Below, piece by piece: positions 41,164 to 47,885 of a stretch of DNA of 64,000 nt. The position numbers and the translations under genes were made by a program. The notes beneath the pieces were generated by a model. That model was not told the DNA's origin. It saw nothing but the letters and a program-made list of their open reading frames with translations, and did no database searches. This stretch comes from Candidatus Saccharibacteria bacterium UBA2018 (GTDB lineage: Bacteria > Patescibacteriota > Saccharimonadia > Saccharimonadales > Saccharimonadaceae). Position 1 is the first letter of the stretch. Each line of letters begins with the position of its first letter. Location of the stretch: positions 558,001 through 622,000 of the forward strand of contig DDCA01000001.1 in NCBI GenBank assembly GCA_002335175.1, read 5' to 3'.

Positions 41164-41424
41164 ATGTCGCAAACACGTAAAGAAGAGTTCAAAGTTAACG
41201 GCGAAGAACTGCTCGGCAAGGTAAAGCAGCTTATCAACGAAGGCAATGTCCGCCGGATTATTATCAAAAACAAAGACGGCAAGCAGTTGGTGGAATTCCC
41301 GCTGACTATTGGCGTGGTCGGAGCGGTACTGGCACCGGTCCTGGCGGCTGTCGGTGCCATTGCTGCGCTGGTAACGGAATGTACGATTGTGGTGGAACGC
41401 GAAGTTAACGAGAAGGAGAAATAG
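41164..41424 (+). CDS. DUF4342 protein
   Basis: This 86-aa protein has the DUF4342 pattern: EEFKVNGEELLGKVKQLINEGNVRRIIIKNKDGK, an amphipathic first half, and EFPLTIGVVGAVLAPVLAAVGAIAAL, a single TM or hairpin in the second half. TAAGGAG precedes the ATG by 6 nt. It is 1 nt upstream of the LiaF-like membrane gene, and DUF4342 genes are often found next to envelope-stress genes of that kind. It probably acts in envelope stress. Confidence 0.85.
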   Translation: MSQTRKEEFKVNGEELLGKVKQLINEGNVRRIIIKNKDGKQLVEFPLTIGVVGAVLAPVLAAVGAIAALVTECTIVVEREVNEKEK

Positions 41425-41425
41425 T

Positions 41426-42088
41426 ATGGGCAACACATCACTTTCACGTGTTATTACCGGCCTCGGTGTCATAACCGTCGGTGTCATCGCCATGCTGGGC
41501 GCGTTTGACGTGGTGGATTCCGGCGCCATTTTCCGTGACTGGTGGCCTGCCGCGGTCATTACGCTTGGTGTTGTTATGCTCGTCGGTCGAAATATTTTAT
41601 GGGGACTAGCTGTAACAATTCTTGGCGGCGCACTGCTACTTCGTACGCTGGAGTACACCGATCTGAACGTTTTCCAACTGTTCTGGCCGGTAATCATTAT
41701 CCTGGTTGGACTGTCCATTTTGTTCAACCGTACCGCCTCTGGCACGTTCAAAACGGATAAGACTCTTGATGATGTGACAGCGGTCTTGGGTGGCGTCGAG
41801 AGCAACAACACCTCCAGCGATTACAAAGGCGGCAAAGCCACTGCTGTTATGGGCGGCGTGACGCTTGATCTCCGAAAAGCAACCATCAAAAAAGAAGCCA
41901 CGCTTCAAGTTCTCAGCTTTTGGGGCGGCGTCGAAGTCAAGGTGCCGGAAGGCTGGGTAATCAAAAACCGCACAAATGCTATCCTTGGCGGCGTTGAAGT
42001 CAAAGTTCCGACCGAAACCAAAAAAGACGCTCCAATTCTATACATCGTCGGCGACGTTATCATGGCCGGCGTTGATGTGAAAAGCTAG
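41426..42088 (+). CDS. LiaF-like cell-wall-active membrane protein
   Basis: The N-terminal part has four TM segments (about residues 8-100; a DUF5668-type domain with RDWWPAAVITLGVVML and FWPVIIILVGLSIL). The C-terminal domain has the glycine-rich beta repeats AVLGGVES, AVMGGVTLDLR, FWGGVEVKVPEGW and AILGGVEVKVP, characteristic of LiaF/YvqF. LiaF restrains envelope-stress kinases in Firmicutes; no kinase-regulator pair is adjacent here. Coupled to the DUF4342 gene. Confidence 0.85.
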   Translation: MGNTSLSRVITGLGVITVGVIAMLGAFDVVDSGAIFRDWWPAAVITLGVVMLVGRNILWGLAVTILGGALLLRTLEYTDLNVFQLFWPVIIILVGLSILFNRTASGTFKTDKTLDDVTAVLGGVESNNTSSDYKGGKATAVMGGVTLDLRKATIKKEATLQVLSFWGGVEVKVPEGWVIKNRTNAILGGVEVKVPTETKKDAPILYIVGDVIMAGVDVKS

Positions 42089-42110
42089 TTCATTCGACTC
42101 AATACAAGGG

Positions 42111-42139
42111 TTGCCATTACTCATATACAGGTGTATCAT
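42111..42139 (+). promoter_or_regulatory. promoter of the G/C-ending gene at 42191
   Basis: TTGCCA, a 17-nt spacer and TATCAT. A leader of about 45 nt with GGAAGGTG precedes the ATG. Confidence 0.7.
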
Positions 42140-42190
42140 CGGCCGTAAGTTGGTCTCATCCGAGAGATCGACCATACGGAAGGTGTTCAG

Positions 42191-42625
42191 ATGACACTCG
42201 ACACAACCAAGGTCGCCACCTTGGTCGCACCTGTGGAAGAGGTGGCTCCCGTCGCCACGCCCTACGACATCGCCGTCAAGAAGATCGTCGACGAGGCCTT
42301 CGCCAAGACCGGCTGCACGGAGGACGAGGCAGCTGCCACGCTCGACTGGGTCCAGGGCATCGTCAACCGGATCCGGGAGTACGGCTCCGGCTACCGGACG
42401 TACCACCCGAACGACCGCGACATGGCCACCCGCCAGTACGACATCTTCGACACGGTCATCCCGCACGGCAAGACCTCGGCCGAGGGCAGCGCTCACCAGG
42501 CCATCGAGCAGGCCGTTCTCGACCCGTCGCTCGGCGAGCTCTCGCTGCTGCACGACGACACCGGCACGGTGCGGCGCCGCAACTGCACCGTCACGATCAG
42601 CACCCAGGTCTTCGACGCCAGCTGA
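42191..42625 (+). CDS. hypothetical 144-aa protein in a G/C-rich cassette
   Basis: Codons end almost only in G or C, in sharp contrast to the LiaF-like gene beside it. The protein begins with a Val/Ala/Pro/Glu-rich linker (about 25 residues). A compact domain follows with DIAVKKIVDEAFAKTGCTED, a helix DWVQGIVNRIREYGSGY, and TGTVRRRNCTVTISTQVF at the end. No family recognised. It has its own promoter, good SD and a perfect GC hairpin, like the cassette at 18063-18642, which suggests a common origin by transfer from a high-GC donor. Confidence 0.7.
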   Translation: MTLDTTKVATLVAPVEEVAPVATPYDIAVKKIVDEAFAKTGCTEDEAAATLDWVQGIVNRIREYGSGYRTYHPNDRDMATRQYDIFDTVIPHGKTSAEGSAHQAIEQAVLDPSLGELSLLHDDTGTVRRRNCTVTISTQVFDAS

Positions 42626-42644
42626 TCCACCTCTCCGCCCCCCT

Positions 42645-42681
42645 GCGTGGTGGCTCCGGAAACTCTCCGGAGCCACCACGC
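42645..42681 (+). terminator. perfect 16-bp GC hairpin without T tract
   Basis: Arms 42645-42660 and 42666-42681 are exactly complementary around AACTC. No T tract follows. Same form as the hairpin at 18604-18642. Confidence 0.8.
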
Positions 42682-42722
42682 GGCACAACATTCACTTACT
42701 CCCAAGGGGAGTTTTTTAATGC

Positions 42723-43175
42723 TTACTCCACCCTACGGGCGAATAGCTCTTCCGTTTCGCGCATGAATATCTCGGCTGTTTTCGGCCCGACGCCGTATAA
42801 TTTTTGCAGCCGTTTCGAAAATTCGTCTTCGGTTTCACAGCTTTCAAACATTAGTAACAGCGAGCCGTCATAAAACCGGATCAGTTGTTCCATGCATGTA
42901 CGCAGTCCACGGGCGGTCACATGTTCGTAGCGGGCATACCCACCTTCGCGCAGCACGCGCGTCAGTTTATATTCCGGCGGTTCCAAAATCGCCCACGGCG
43001 TATCAAGTTTTTTAGTAATAAATAGTTTCCAGGTATTTACCGCCACGCCGGACTGAATTGGCTTGCCAAACAAATAACACAGCAAGAACCAGCGGAACAT
43101 ATCATCATCACCGGTCGTGATATCTAAACCAAAATCAACTGCGTGATGAACTGGTTTTGGTCGTCTTGCCATCAT
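42723..43175 (-). CDS. helix-hairpin-helix DNA glycosylase/endonuclease III-like protein
   Basis: The likely start is MMARRPKPVHHAVDFGLDIT (150 aa). A core of helices (DDMFRWFLLCYLFGKPIQSG, like the HhH-GPD N half) is followed near the C terminus by the hairpin LQKLYGVGPKTAEIFMRET. This resembles HhH-GPD base-excision enzymes, but the region after the hairpin is cut short and the usual catalytic Asp is not evident. It may be a truncated or non-catalytic DNA-binding form. It lies 38-40 nt downstream of the DpnI-like gene on the same strand. Confidence 0.6.
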   Translation of the reverse strand: MMARRPKPVHHAVDFGLDITTGDDDMFRWFLLCYLFGKPIQSGVAVNTWKLFITKKLDTPWAILEPPEYKLTRVLREGGYARYEHVTARGLRTCMEQLIRFYDGSLLLMFESCETEDEFSKRLQKLYGVGPKTAEIFMRETEELFARRVE

Positions 43176-43209
43176 ATATTCAATTATATTTCCCTTGCTT
43201 ACGTGCCAC

Positions 43210-43644
43210 CTATTTAGATATAAGGGTGAAATAAGGAAGCTGGTCGAGCCCGATGTAATTGAACATCTTGTAGTTTGCACGGCGAGCTTCTGCGGAAAGT
43301 TGACGCATTCTTAAATTTTTCTTTGGGACGAATGGATAAAGTCGGATTTCTTGATGATCGCCAGTTTTGTCATTCCATTTAAAATTTGTGATAAGCGGTG
43401 GCATCATGTAACCAGCTTTAAGTGTTTTATCGGTAATATCCCAGCCTGCACCAAATATTTCTGATTTTGGTTTTGAACGATTTGTTTTTATCTGCGCTCT
43501 AAAAACACATCCTGTGCACTGCACATCGCACATCGGATAACTTGGGGGTAAGAGCATTAATTCTTTACCACAATTTGGACAGCGAATGAGTTCAACAATC
43601 TCTCGCTCACCTGCATCACCAAGTTCTTTATTTAATCCGGGCAT
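43210..43644 (-). CDS. DpnI-like PD-(D/E)xK restriction endonuclease domain
   Basis: This 144-aa protein resembles the catalytic domain of DpnI, which cleaves DNA methylated at GATC adenines. It has a zinc-binding pair CPNCG (residues about 22-26) and CDVQCTGC (39-46), the catalytic Asp and Lys in CDVQC...AQIKT (D-QxK instead of D-ExK), and FVPKKNLRMRQLSAEARRANYKMFNYIGLDQLP, which parallels the 'P...APTARRAGWIGCNIDLSQVP' of DpnI. The C-terminal winged helix that recognises methyl-A in DpnI is absent. Flanked by an HhH protein and an unknown gene on the same strand; no methyltransferase is adjacent. Confidence 0.72.
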   Translation of the reverse strand: MPGLNKELGDAGEREIVELIRCPNCGKELMLLPPSYPMCDVQCTGCVFRAQIKTNRSKPKSEIFGAGWDITDKTLKAGYMMPPLITNFKWNDKTGDHQEIRLYPFVPKKNLRMRQLSAEARRANYKMFNYIGLDQLPYFTLISK

Positions 43645-43725
43645 GACGGTATTAGATCATGCGACTAAGATAAGAGTCAAGGTTAAGAATTACGCTAACT
43701 ACTTCTTCGCTTCTTTAAAAAGCTA

Positions 43726-44298
43726 TCAACCCGATCCGCTGCCTAAGGCTTTAATAACACCCCAGGCAAAACGTCGTGCTTTTTGCGCAAAACGTGGGTC
43801 GGTTATTTTGTTGCGCCTCATAATTTCAATAAATATCTGGTCGTCCTCTGGCGAAAGGCTCGGACCGCTGCTTAAATACTGGAGCACACTTGGAATAATG
43901 TCGCCGTGGAGCTTGCTACCACCCACTTTTTGCCATTGGTCATCACACCGCTGTACTTCTGGCAGCGTGGAATTATAACGATAACGTTCTATGGCCTTAC
44001 CGTGAGAGAATTGCTGGAATACCTGTAGAAAGAACGCTGTCGGCACTGATGGCTGAGGACTTGCATGCATTTGAAGTTCGAAGCGGCGGCCTGAACTATC
44101 GTCCTCCCACGAAGCGTCGTAAAACACTCTTTGGGAACCATTTCGTAGCTCGCCTATTTGGTCGATAATATTCGCGCTTGCGACAAACACCTGTTCTTTT
44201 GGGTTTAGTGCTTCGTGCAGTGCCGGAAATCTGCCCTGCGAATTTTCGACTGACATATTGCGGTTTATGGTACCACGTAACGATAGATGTGCAAGCAT
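43726..44298 (-). CDS. hypothetical 190-aa protein
   Basis: No family recognised. The start is either residue 1 or MSVENSQGRF at residue 15; neither has a strong SD. The protein is soluble, with a beta-rich middle (SQRVFYDASWEDDSSGRRFELQMHASPQ) and a helical C-terminal part (DDQIFIEIMRRNKITDPRFAQKARRFAW). It is on the same strand as and upstream of the DpnI-like gene (81 nt gap), so it may belong to the same defence-like cluster; this is only positional. Confidence 0.55.
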   Translation of the reverse strand: MLAHLSLRGTINRNMSVENSQGRFPALHEALNPKEQVFVASANIIDQIGELRNGSQRVFYDASWEDDSSGRRFELQMHASPQPSVPTAFFLQVFQQFSHGKAIERYRYNSTLPEVQRCDDQWQKVGGSKLHGDIIPSVLQYLSSGPSLSPEDDQIFIEIMRRNKITDPRFAQKARRFAWGVIKALGSGSG

Positions 44299-44474
44299 AA
44301 GAAATATGGCCGTTATAAAAGCCGCAACACATTTTTGCCCCTGTTTTTTACCATATGTAGCGTTCTAGAGTGTTGACCTACGCTACGATGCTTCATATGC
44401 TAGTACTTGTGCCTTTTGAAAATAGCAGTTCAAAAGTCACACATCGCACCCCTTAAACACAAACACTGACTGTC

Positions 44475-44493
44475 ATTAATCGGTGCGATTAAT
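44475..44493. promoter_or_regulatory. dyad overlapping the leader of the LysM-CHAP gene
   Basis: ATTAATCG-GTG-CGATTAAT is a perfect 8-bp dyad ending 1 nt before the Shine-Dalgarno AGGAG. As RNA it would form a small hairpin next to the SD; as DNA it could be an operator. Confidence 0.5.
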
Positions 44494-44503
44494 AGGAGAA
44501 GAA

Positions 44504-45190
44504 ATGCAATCTAAAATCGGTCTTGTGGCGCTGGGCGTCATGGCTTCCCTTGTGCTCTTCGGTGGCGACACTGCAGAGGCAAAAAGCGCAGAAACAGAGA
44601 AGAGTGAGACGAAATCGACCAAAAAAGTTGAGCAAAAAAAGGTTATCGTAACAGTAAAAGCCGGCGACACGCTGAGCGACATTGCTACGAAACATAAGAC
44701 ATCGTACATACGAATATTTAATGCCAACGAATCGATCCAAAACCCCGATATGATCGACATAGGTTGGAAATTGCGAATTCCGAGCGCGAAAGAAAAGCTG
44801 CCGAACCGCCTGGCTGAGATGCCAGCGGCCACCCAGGTAGCTGTTACGTCTGCAGCGGCTTACCAGTCGACAGCAAGCACGCAGCGCGGTTCGAGCGCCG
44901 GAAATACGTACGCATACGGCTGGTGTACGTGGTACGCCAAAGAAATGCGGCCTGACTTACCTAACAATTTAGGTAACGGCGGACAATGGGTTGCCAACGC
45001 GGCTGCCCAAGGTATTCCGACCGGATCTACTCCCCGGGTCGGTGCCATCGCGGAAGAACCGGGCCATGTTGCCTATGTGGAAGCAGTTAACGGCGGTATG
45101 ATCACCATCAGCGAGATGGGATACAACTACTCACCAGGCCAAGTGAACCGACGAACGGTTCCGGCGGCAAACTACCGTTACATTTATTAA
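44504..45190 (+). CDS. secreted LysM-CHAP peptidoglycan hydrolase
   Basis: From ATG 44504 (AGGAGAAGAA upstream) the 228-aa protein has a signal peptide (to about residue 26, TAEA). A Lys/Glu/Thr linker follows, then one LysM domain (VTVKAGDTLSDIATKHKTSYIRIFNAN..LRIP, about residues 47-95) that binds peptidoglycan, and a CHAP domain with Cys in GWCTWYAKEMRP and His in EPGHVAYVEAV. It should cleave peptide cross-links of the cell's own or a neighbour's wall. It has its own terminator. Confidence 0.9.
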   Translation: MQSKIGLVALGVMASLVLFGGDTAEAKSAETEKSETKSTKKVEQKKVIVTVKAGDTLSDIATKHKTSYIRIFNANESIQNPDMIDIGWKLRIPSAKEKLPNRLAEMPAATQVAVTSAAAYQSTASTQRGSSAGNTYAYGWCTWYAKEMRPDLPNNLGNGGQWVANAAAQGIPTGSTPRVGAIAEEPGHVAYVEAVNGGMITISEMGYNYSPGQVNRRTVPAANYRYIY

Positions 45191-45217
45191 GTGTAGCCGG
45201 ACAAGCAAAAACGAAGG

Positions 45218-45240
45218 CCCGCTGAAATAGGCGGGTTTTT
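45218..45240 (+). terminator. rho-independent terminator
   Basis: CCCGC and GCGGG pair around an 8-nt loop, followed by five T. Ends the LysM-CHAP transcript. Confidence 0.75.
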
Positions 45241-45266
45241 GTTATGGCTTGGGGTGTTATGCACAA

Positions 45267-45295
45267 TTGACAAAGGCTACTAAATTTGCTCTAAT
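45267..45295 (+). promoter_or_regulatory. promoter of the microprotein operon
   Basis: TTGACA (45267-45272), exactly 17 nt, TCTAAT (45290-45295). Drives the four small frames at 45352-45865. Confidence 0.8.
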
Positions 45296-45351
45296 AACCA
45301 TGCAGGGGTAAATTGCCCCTAGTTCTTCCCAAGAGATGAGGTGAAAAGCAA

Positions 45352-45450
45352 TGTTCGAGTTCTTGGTGGCCATTTCGGTGGCCTTCGCGGCCCGCCCAGT
45401 GGTCAAGTACCTGCACGGTACGACCAAGGGCGACCTGAGCCGCTGGTGAC
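45352..45450 (+). CDS. microprotein 1 of operon (32 aa)
   Basis: The frame MFEFLVAISVAFAARPVVKY ends GTTKGDLSRW. A hydrophobic N-terminal half and a basic C-terminal half suggest a membrane-associated peptide. GATGAGGTGA lies 7-10 nt before the ATG. Codons end mostly in G or C. It is the first of four closely spaced small frames behind a strong promoter. No homologue recognised. Confidence 0.6.
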
Positions 45451-45483
45451 ACAATTACCAAACCAAGCCGAAAGGAACAATCA

Positions 45484-45603
45484 ATGCTTCAAACGCTGAT
45501 TGAAGGACTCGCGGCTTGGGCACTCGTGCTCGGCCCAGTCGTTTTCACTTACATGCTGATTCGCTGGCACGCCAACCGGTCCAACCAGACGGAGGAGTCA
45601 TGA
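45484..45603 (+). CDS. microprotein 2 of operon, single TM (39 aa)
   Basis: GAAAGGAAC lies 5-8 nt before the ATG. The peptide has one TM helix (about residues 8-28: GLAAWALVLGPVVFTYMLIR) and a polar, charged tail (WHANRSNQTEES). Its TGA overlaps the next ATG (ATGA), indicating coupled translation with microprotein 3. No family recognised. Confidence 0.65.
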   Translation: MLQTLIEGLAAWALVLGPVVFTYMLIRWHANRSNQTEES

Positions 45604-45662
45604 CCGTCCTGGTGGTGGTGCGATCCGTCGTGGAGACGCGGCTGAACGACCCGCAGCGCTGA
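45600..45662 (+). CDS. microprotein 3 of operon (20 aa)
   Basis: A 20-residue frame MTVLVVVRSVVETRLNDPQR overlaps the end of microprotein 2 by 4 nt and has GGAGG 4-5 nt before the ATG. The Shine-Dalgarno and overlap are good, but the frame is so short that coding cannot be judged from composition. It may serve as a coupling peptide. Confidence 0.4.
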   Translation: MTVLVVVRSVVETRLNDPQR

Positions 45663-45691
45663 CTTGCCCCCGAGAAAGAAAGGAGCATTCA

Positions 45692-45865
45692 GATGCCGGA
45701 TGAGTTGTTGGACTTTCTGTTCGCCGCCTACTGGAAGCTGGTGGTGTGGTACAACACCTGGTGGGGATGGTTACTCACCCTCCTTATCATCGTAGTTGCC
45801 GCCTGCGCCCCCGTCTGGTGGCGCTCCCGCCCTCACAAACCGCAACCGCGGCGGAAGTCGCACTA
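45692..45865 (+). CDS. microprotein 4 of operon, Trp-rich TM protein (57 aa)
   Basis: AAAGGAGC lies 6 nt before the ATG. The peptide begins PDELLDFLFAAYWKLVVWYN, has a TM helix rich in Trp and Ile (TWWGWLLTLLIIVVAACAPVWW) and a basic tail (RSRPHKPQPRRKSH) that would face the cytoplasm. This is a typical layout of small inner-membrane proteins or holin-like peptides. A terminator follows 15 nt after the stop. No family recognised. Confidence 0.68.
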
Positions 45866-45880
45866 ACCCATGGGAAGAAT

Positions 45881-45905
45881 CCCCGCCGAAAGGCGGGGTT
45901 TCCAT
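45881..45905 (+). terminator. rho-independent terminator of the microprotein operon
   Basis: CCCCGCC-GAAA-GGCGGGG (45881-45898) followed by TTTCCATTTTT. Also close behind the stop of the convergent corA gene. Confidence 0.85.
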
Positions 45906-45916
45906 TTTTAGAGACA

Positions 45917-46834
45917 TTATCGTTTACGCAGAAAATAAAGACTCAGTGAGCCAGCCGATACTAAGCTGACGCCGACTATCATCCAAAATGCCAGGGGCGA
46001 GTTTTCGTCACCCGGTAGTACAACATTCATGCCGAACAGTCCGGCCAACATGGTCGGAATTGTAAGTGCCAGGGTGATGACAGTAAGCAGGCGAATGGTT
46101 TCGTTTAGGCGGGTGTCCATGACGGCACGATAGCTGTCACGCAAGTTGGTAATAGTACGAAGCAAGCTTTTACAGCGGGCAATCACCTGCTCGAGGTCGA
46201 TGGAGAGATTTTCGACCATGTCCTTGTCTTCTTCGGACAGCTTGAGCATCCTGCCGCCCAGCATGCGTTCGACGGCCGTGTTGGTGGGGAGAAGCGCGTC
46301 GAGGTAATCGTTCAGTTTACGCTCGTACTCGGTCAAAATACCGATGTCGCGCGAACGGAGCTGGCGGACATCAGAGGTAGCCGCCCGCGTTTGGCGGTTG
46401 ATATGAGAGACGCGGTTTTGGTAACTTTGGGCAATCATGTCCATCATACCGATGAAAAGCGTGGCTTGGTGGCGGGTATTGATGCGCGTTTTGTCGATGA
46501 ACGGCTGCCACAAACGGCCCAAGGTGTCACGGCTGACGGTTACCAAATAGTCTGAACTGATAGCCACCATGATAGGCGTGGTAAAGTCGTTGAACTCGTC
46601 GCCGATGTCGGGTACCCGGGTAATGAAATAGGTCCAGCCGTCATCGGTTTCGACGCGCGGTACCTCGTGGGGATCGAGTGCGTCGGTTAGAATATCATCG
46701 TCGATGCCGATGTCGGATAGTGCTTTTTTCTCGTCGTCGGTCGGGCGTTCGGAGCGCACCCAGCTACCAGTAATCAGCCGCTCACGCGGAGTAATGACAG
46801 GGTCGGCCTTGGTAGACGCCAGGTATTGCAGCAT
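45917..46834 (-). CDS. second CorA-family divalent cation channel
   Basis: The C-terminal end has two TM helices with FGMNVVLPGDENSPLAFWMIVG, carrying the CorA GMN motif at about residue 268. The long preceding helix includes RDSYRAVMDTRLNETIRLLTVITLALTIPTML. The start is ATG 46834: TGCTATCAT ends 6 nt upstream (leaderless), while the longer frame overlaps the micro-pilin gene. It differs from the CorA at 34600 in the soluble domain. 305 aa. Confidence 0.88.
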   Translation of the reverse strand: MLQYLASTKADPVITPRERLITGSWVRSERPTDDEKKALSDIGIDDDILTDALDPHEVPRVETDDGWTYFITRVPDIGDEFNDFTTPIMVAISSDYLVTVSRDTLGRLWQPFIDKTRINTRHQATLFIGMMDMIAQSYQNRVSHINRQTRAATSDVRQLRSRDIGILTEYERKLNDYLDALLPTNTAVERMLGGRMLKLSEEDKDMVENLSIDLEQVIARCKSLLRTITNLRDSYRAVMDTRLNETIRLLTVITLALTIPTMLAGLFGMNVVLPGDENSPLAFWMIVGVSLVSAGSLSLYFLRKR

Positions 46835-46859
46835 GTCTCTATGATAGCAGTCGTATATT

Positions 46860-46967
46860 TTAAGCAGCACGCATAAAGAAGACGACCAACAGAAGAATGA
46901 CGAGAGCTGCAACGACAACGAACAGTTCGAGCAAGGTAAAGCCGGCTTGGCGGTTGGGTCGTTTCAT
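46860..46967 (-). CDS. 35-aa prepilin-like micropeptide
   Basis: The complete frame reads MKRPNRQAGFTLLELFVVVA followed by ALVILLLVVFFMRAA and a TAA stop. This is an entire class III (type IV pilin) signal: basic leader, G|FTLLE cleavage/methylation site and hydrophobic helix, with no pilin head domain. TAGAAT lies 6 nt before the ATG, fitting the leaderless pattern seen elsewhere. It sits between corA and the F1-like ATPase operon. It could be a minimal pilin, an assembly regulator or a decayed pilin gene. Confidence 0.7.
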   Translation of the reverse strand: MKRPNRQAGFTLLELFVVVAALVILLLVVFFMRAA

Positions 46968-47018
46968 GTCTTTATTCTACACCTACTCCCACCAGTGGCT
47001 TAGCACAAGCTTTTTTGC

Positions 47019-47024
47019 TATACT
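47019..47024 (+). promoter_or_regulatory. extended -10 of the F1-like ATPase operon
   Basis: TGCTATACT lies 29 nt before the GTG start of the c-like gene. A GGGGGA Shine-Dalgarno is present, so this mRNA has a short leader. Confidence 0.6.
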
Positions 47025-47053
47025 GCGGACTAAGGAAACTCCTCGGGGGAACA

Positions 47054-47872
47054 GTGGTAAACATTCGTTGGTTAAAACAAACATCATTTACGGCCATGCT
47101 AGCCGCCGTTTTGGTGGCGCCGGCGGCACTTGCTTATACTTCCCTGTCTGAAAGTTATTCGTCTAAGGACGAGCTATCGCTGGGCTCTATTGTGAGCCTG
47201 AAGGAAAATTCGACCGACGAGGTTGTAGCCAGCAGTGGTGATACGGTTGATAACTTGCTTGGTGTGGTAATTAGCGCCGGCAGCTCGCTCCTAAGCTTGT
47301 CGAGTGGCAAAGATGGGCAGGTGCAGGTAGCGACGAGCGGCACCCTACCGGTAATCGTCAGTGATATTAACGGCGAAATTGTACGCGGTGATCACATAAC
47401 AGCCTCGCCGTTCAAAGGGGTTGGTATGCGCGCCACGGCTAATGTCCGTGTTATTGGTATTTCCCAGGGGAAGATGGGCAACACCAAAAAGCAAACTTAC
47501 AAAGACAGCAGCGGGAAGACACAAACCATGACACTTGGCGAAGTGCCCGTACAGGTAAACGTCGCTTATTACTTTAAGGAACCGGACAAAACTATCGTAC
47601 CGGCCGCGATTCAGAACGTAGCCAATAGCCTGGCCGGCCGCGAAGTCGGTACCGTGCCGATTTTGATTTCTGGTGCTATTTTCCTTATTATGCTGAGCAT
47701 TGTCGCCAGTCTGATTTATTCTATGATCCGAAGCAGTATCATATCGGTCGGGCGCAACCCTCTGAGTCAATCGGCAATTTACCGCGATTTGGTTCAGCTT
47801 TCCGGCCTGGTTCTGGCTATACTGGGTGTAGGACTGGTATCAATTTACCTGGTATTAACGAAATTGGGATGA
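47054..47872 (+). CDS. c-subunit-like membrane protein with extracytoplasmic domain, no ion carboxylate
   Basis: From a GTG with GGGGGA upstream this gives 272 aa. It has a signal peptide (to about residue 29, ALA), an extracytoplasmic beta-rich domain (about 30-195), TM1 (about 201-224), a cytoplasmic loop with GRNPLS, and TM2 (about 249-268). Loop and TM2 align with E. coli AtpE: RNP with RQP, and GLVLAI with GLVDAI, putting Leu254 where Asp61 carries the proton. The gene occupies the c position of an atp-like operon. The extracytoplasmic domain is of unknown family. No TM acidic residue is seen. Confidence 0.75.
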   Translation: MVNIRWLKQTSFTAMLAAVLVAPAALAYTSLSESYSSKDELSLGSIVSLKENSTDEVVASSGDTVDNLLGVVISAGSSLLSLSSGKDGQVQVATSGTLPVIVSDINGEIVRGDHITASPFKGVGMRATANVRVIGISQGKMGNTKKQTYKDSSGKTQTMTLGEVPVQVNVAYYFKEPDKTIVPAAIQNVANSLAGREVGTVPILISGAIFLIMLSIVASLIYSMIRSSIISVGRNPLSQSAIYRDLVQLSGLVLAILGVGLVSIYLVLTKLG

Positions 47873-47885
47873 AAGCGAGGTGGGC

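Noticed and set aside
42493..42705. 70-aa and 217-aa minus-strand frames across the 42-kb GC cassette
   Set aside because: High-GC sequence opens long antisense frames by chance; the plus frame has promoter, SD, codon bias and terminator.
45917..46918. Longer 333-aa start for the second CorA
   Set aside because: The extra N terminus is Cys/Ser-rich, overlaps the micro-pilin gene and lies upstream of the likely -10 box; ATG 46834 fits CorA length.
47015..47053. Upstream ATG for the c-like protein
   Set aside because: It overlaps the TGCTATACT promoter and would put residues before an otherwise normal signal peptide; GTG 47054 has a GGGGGA Shine-Dalgarno.
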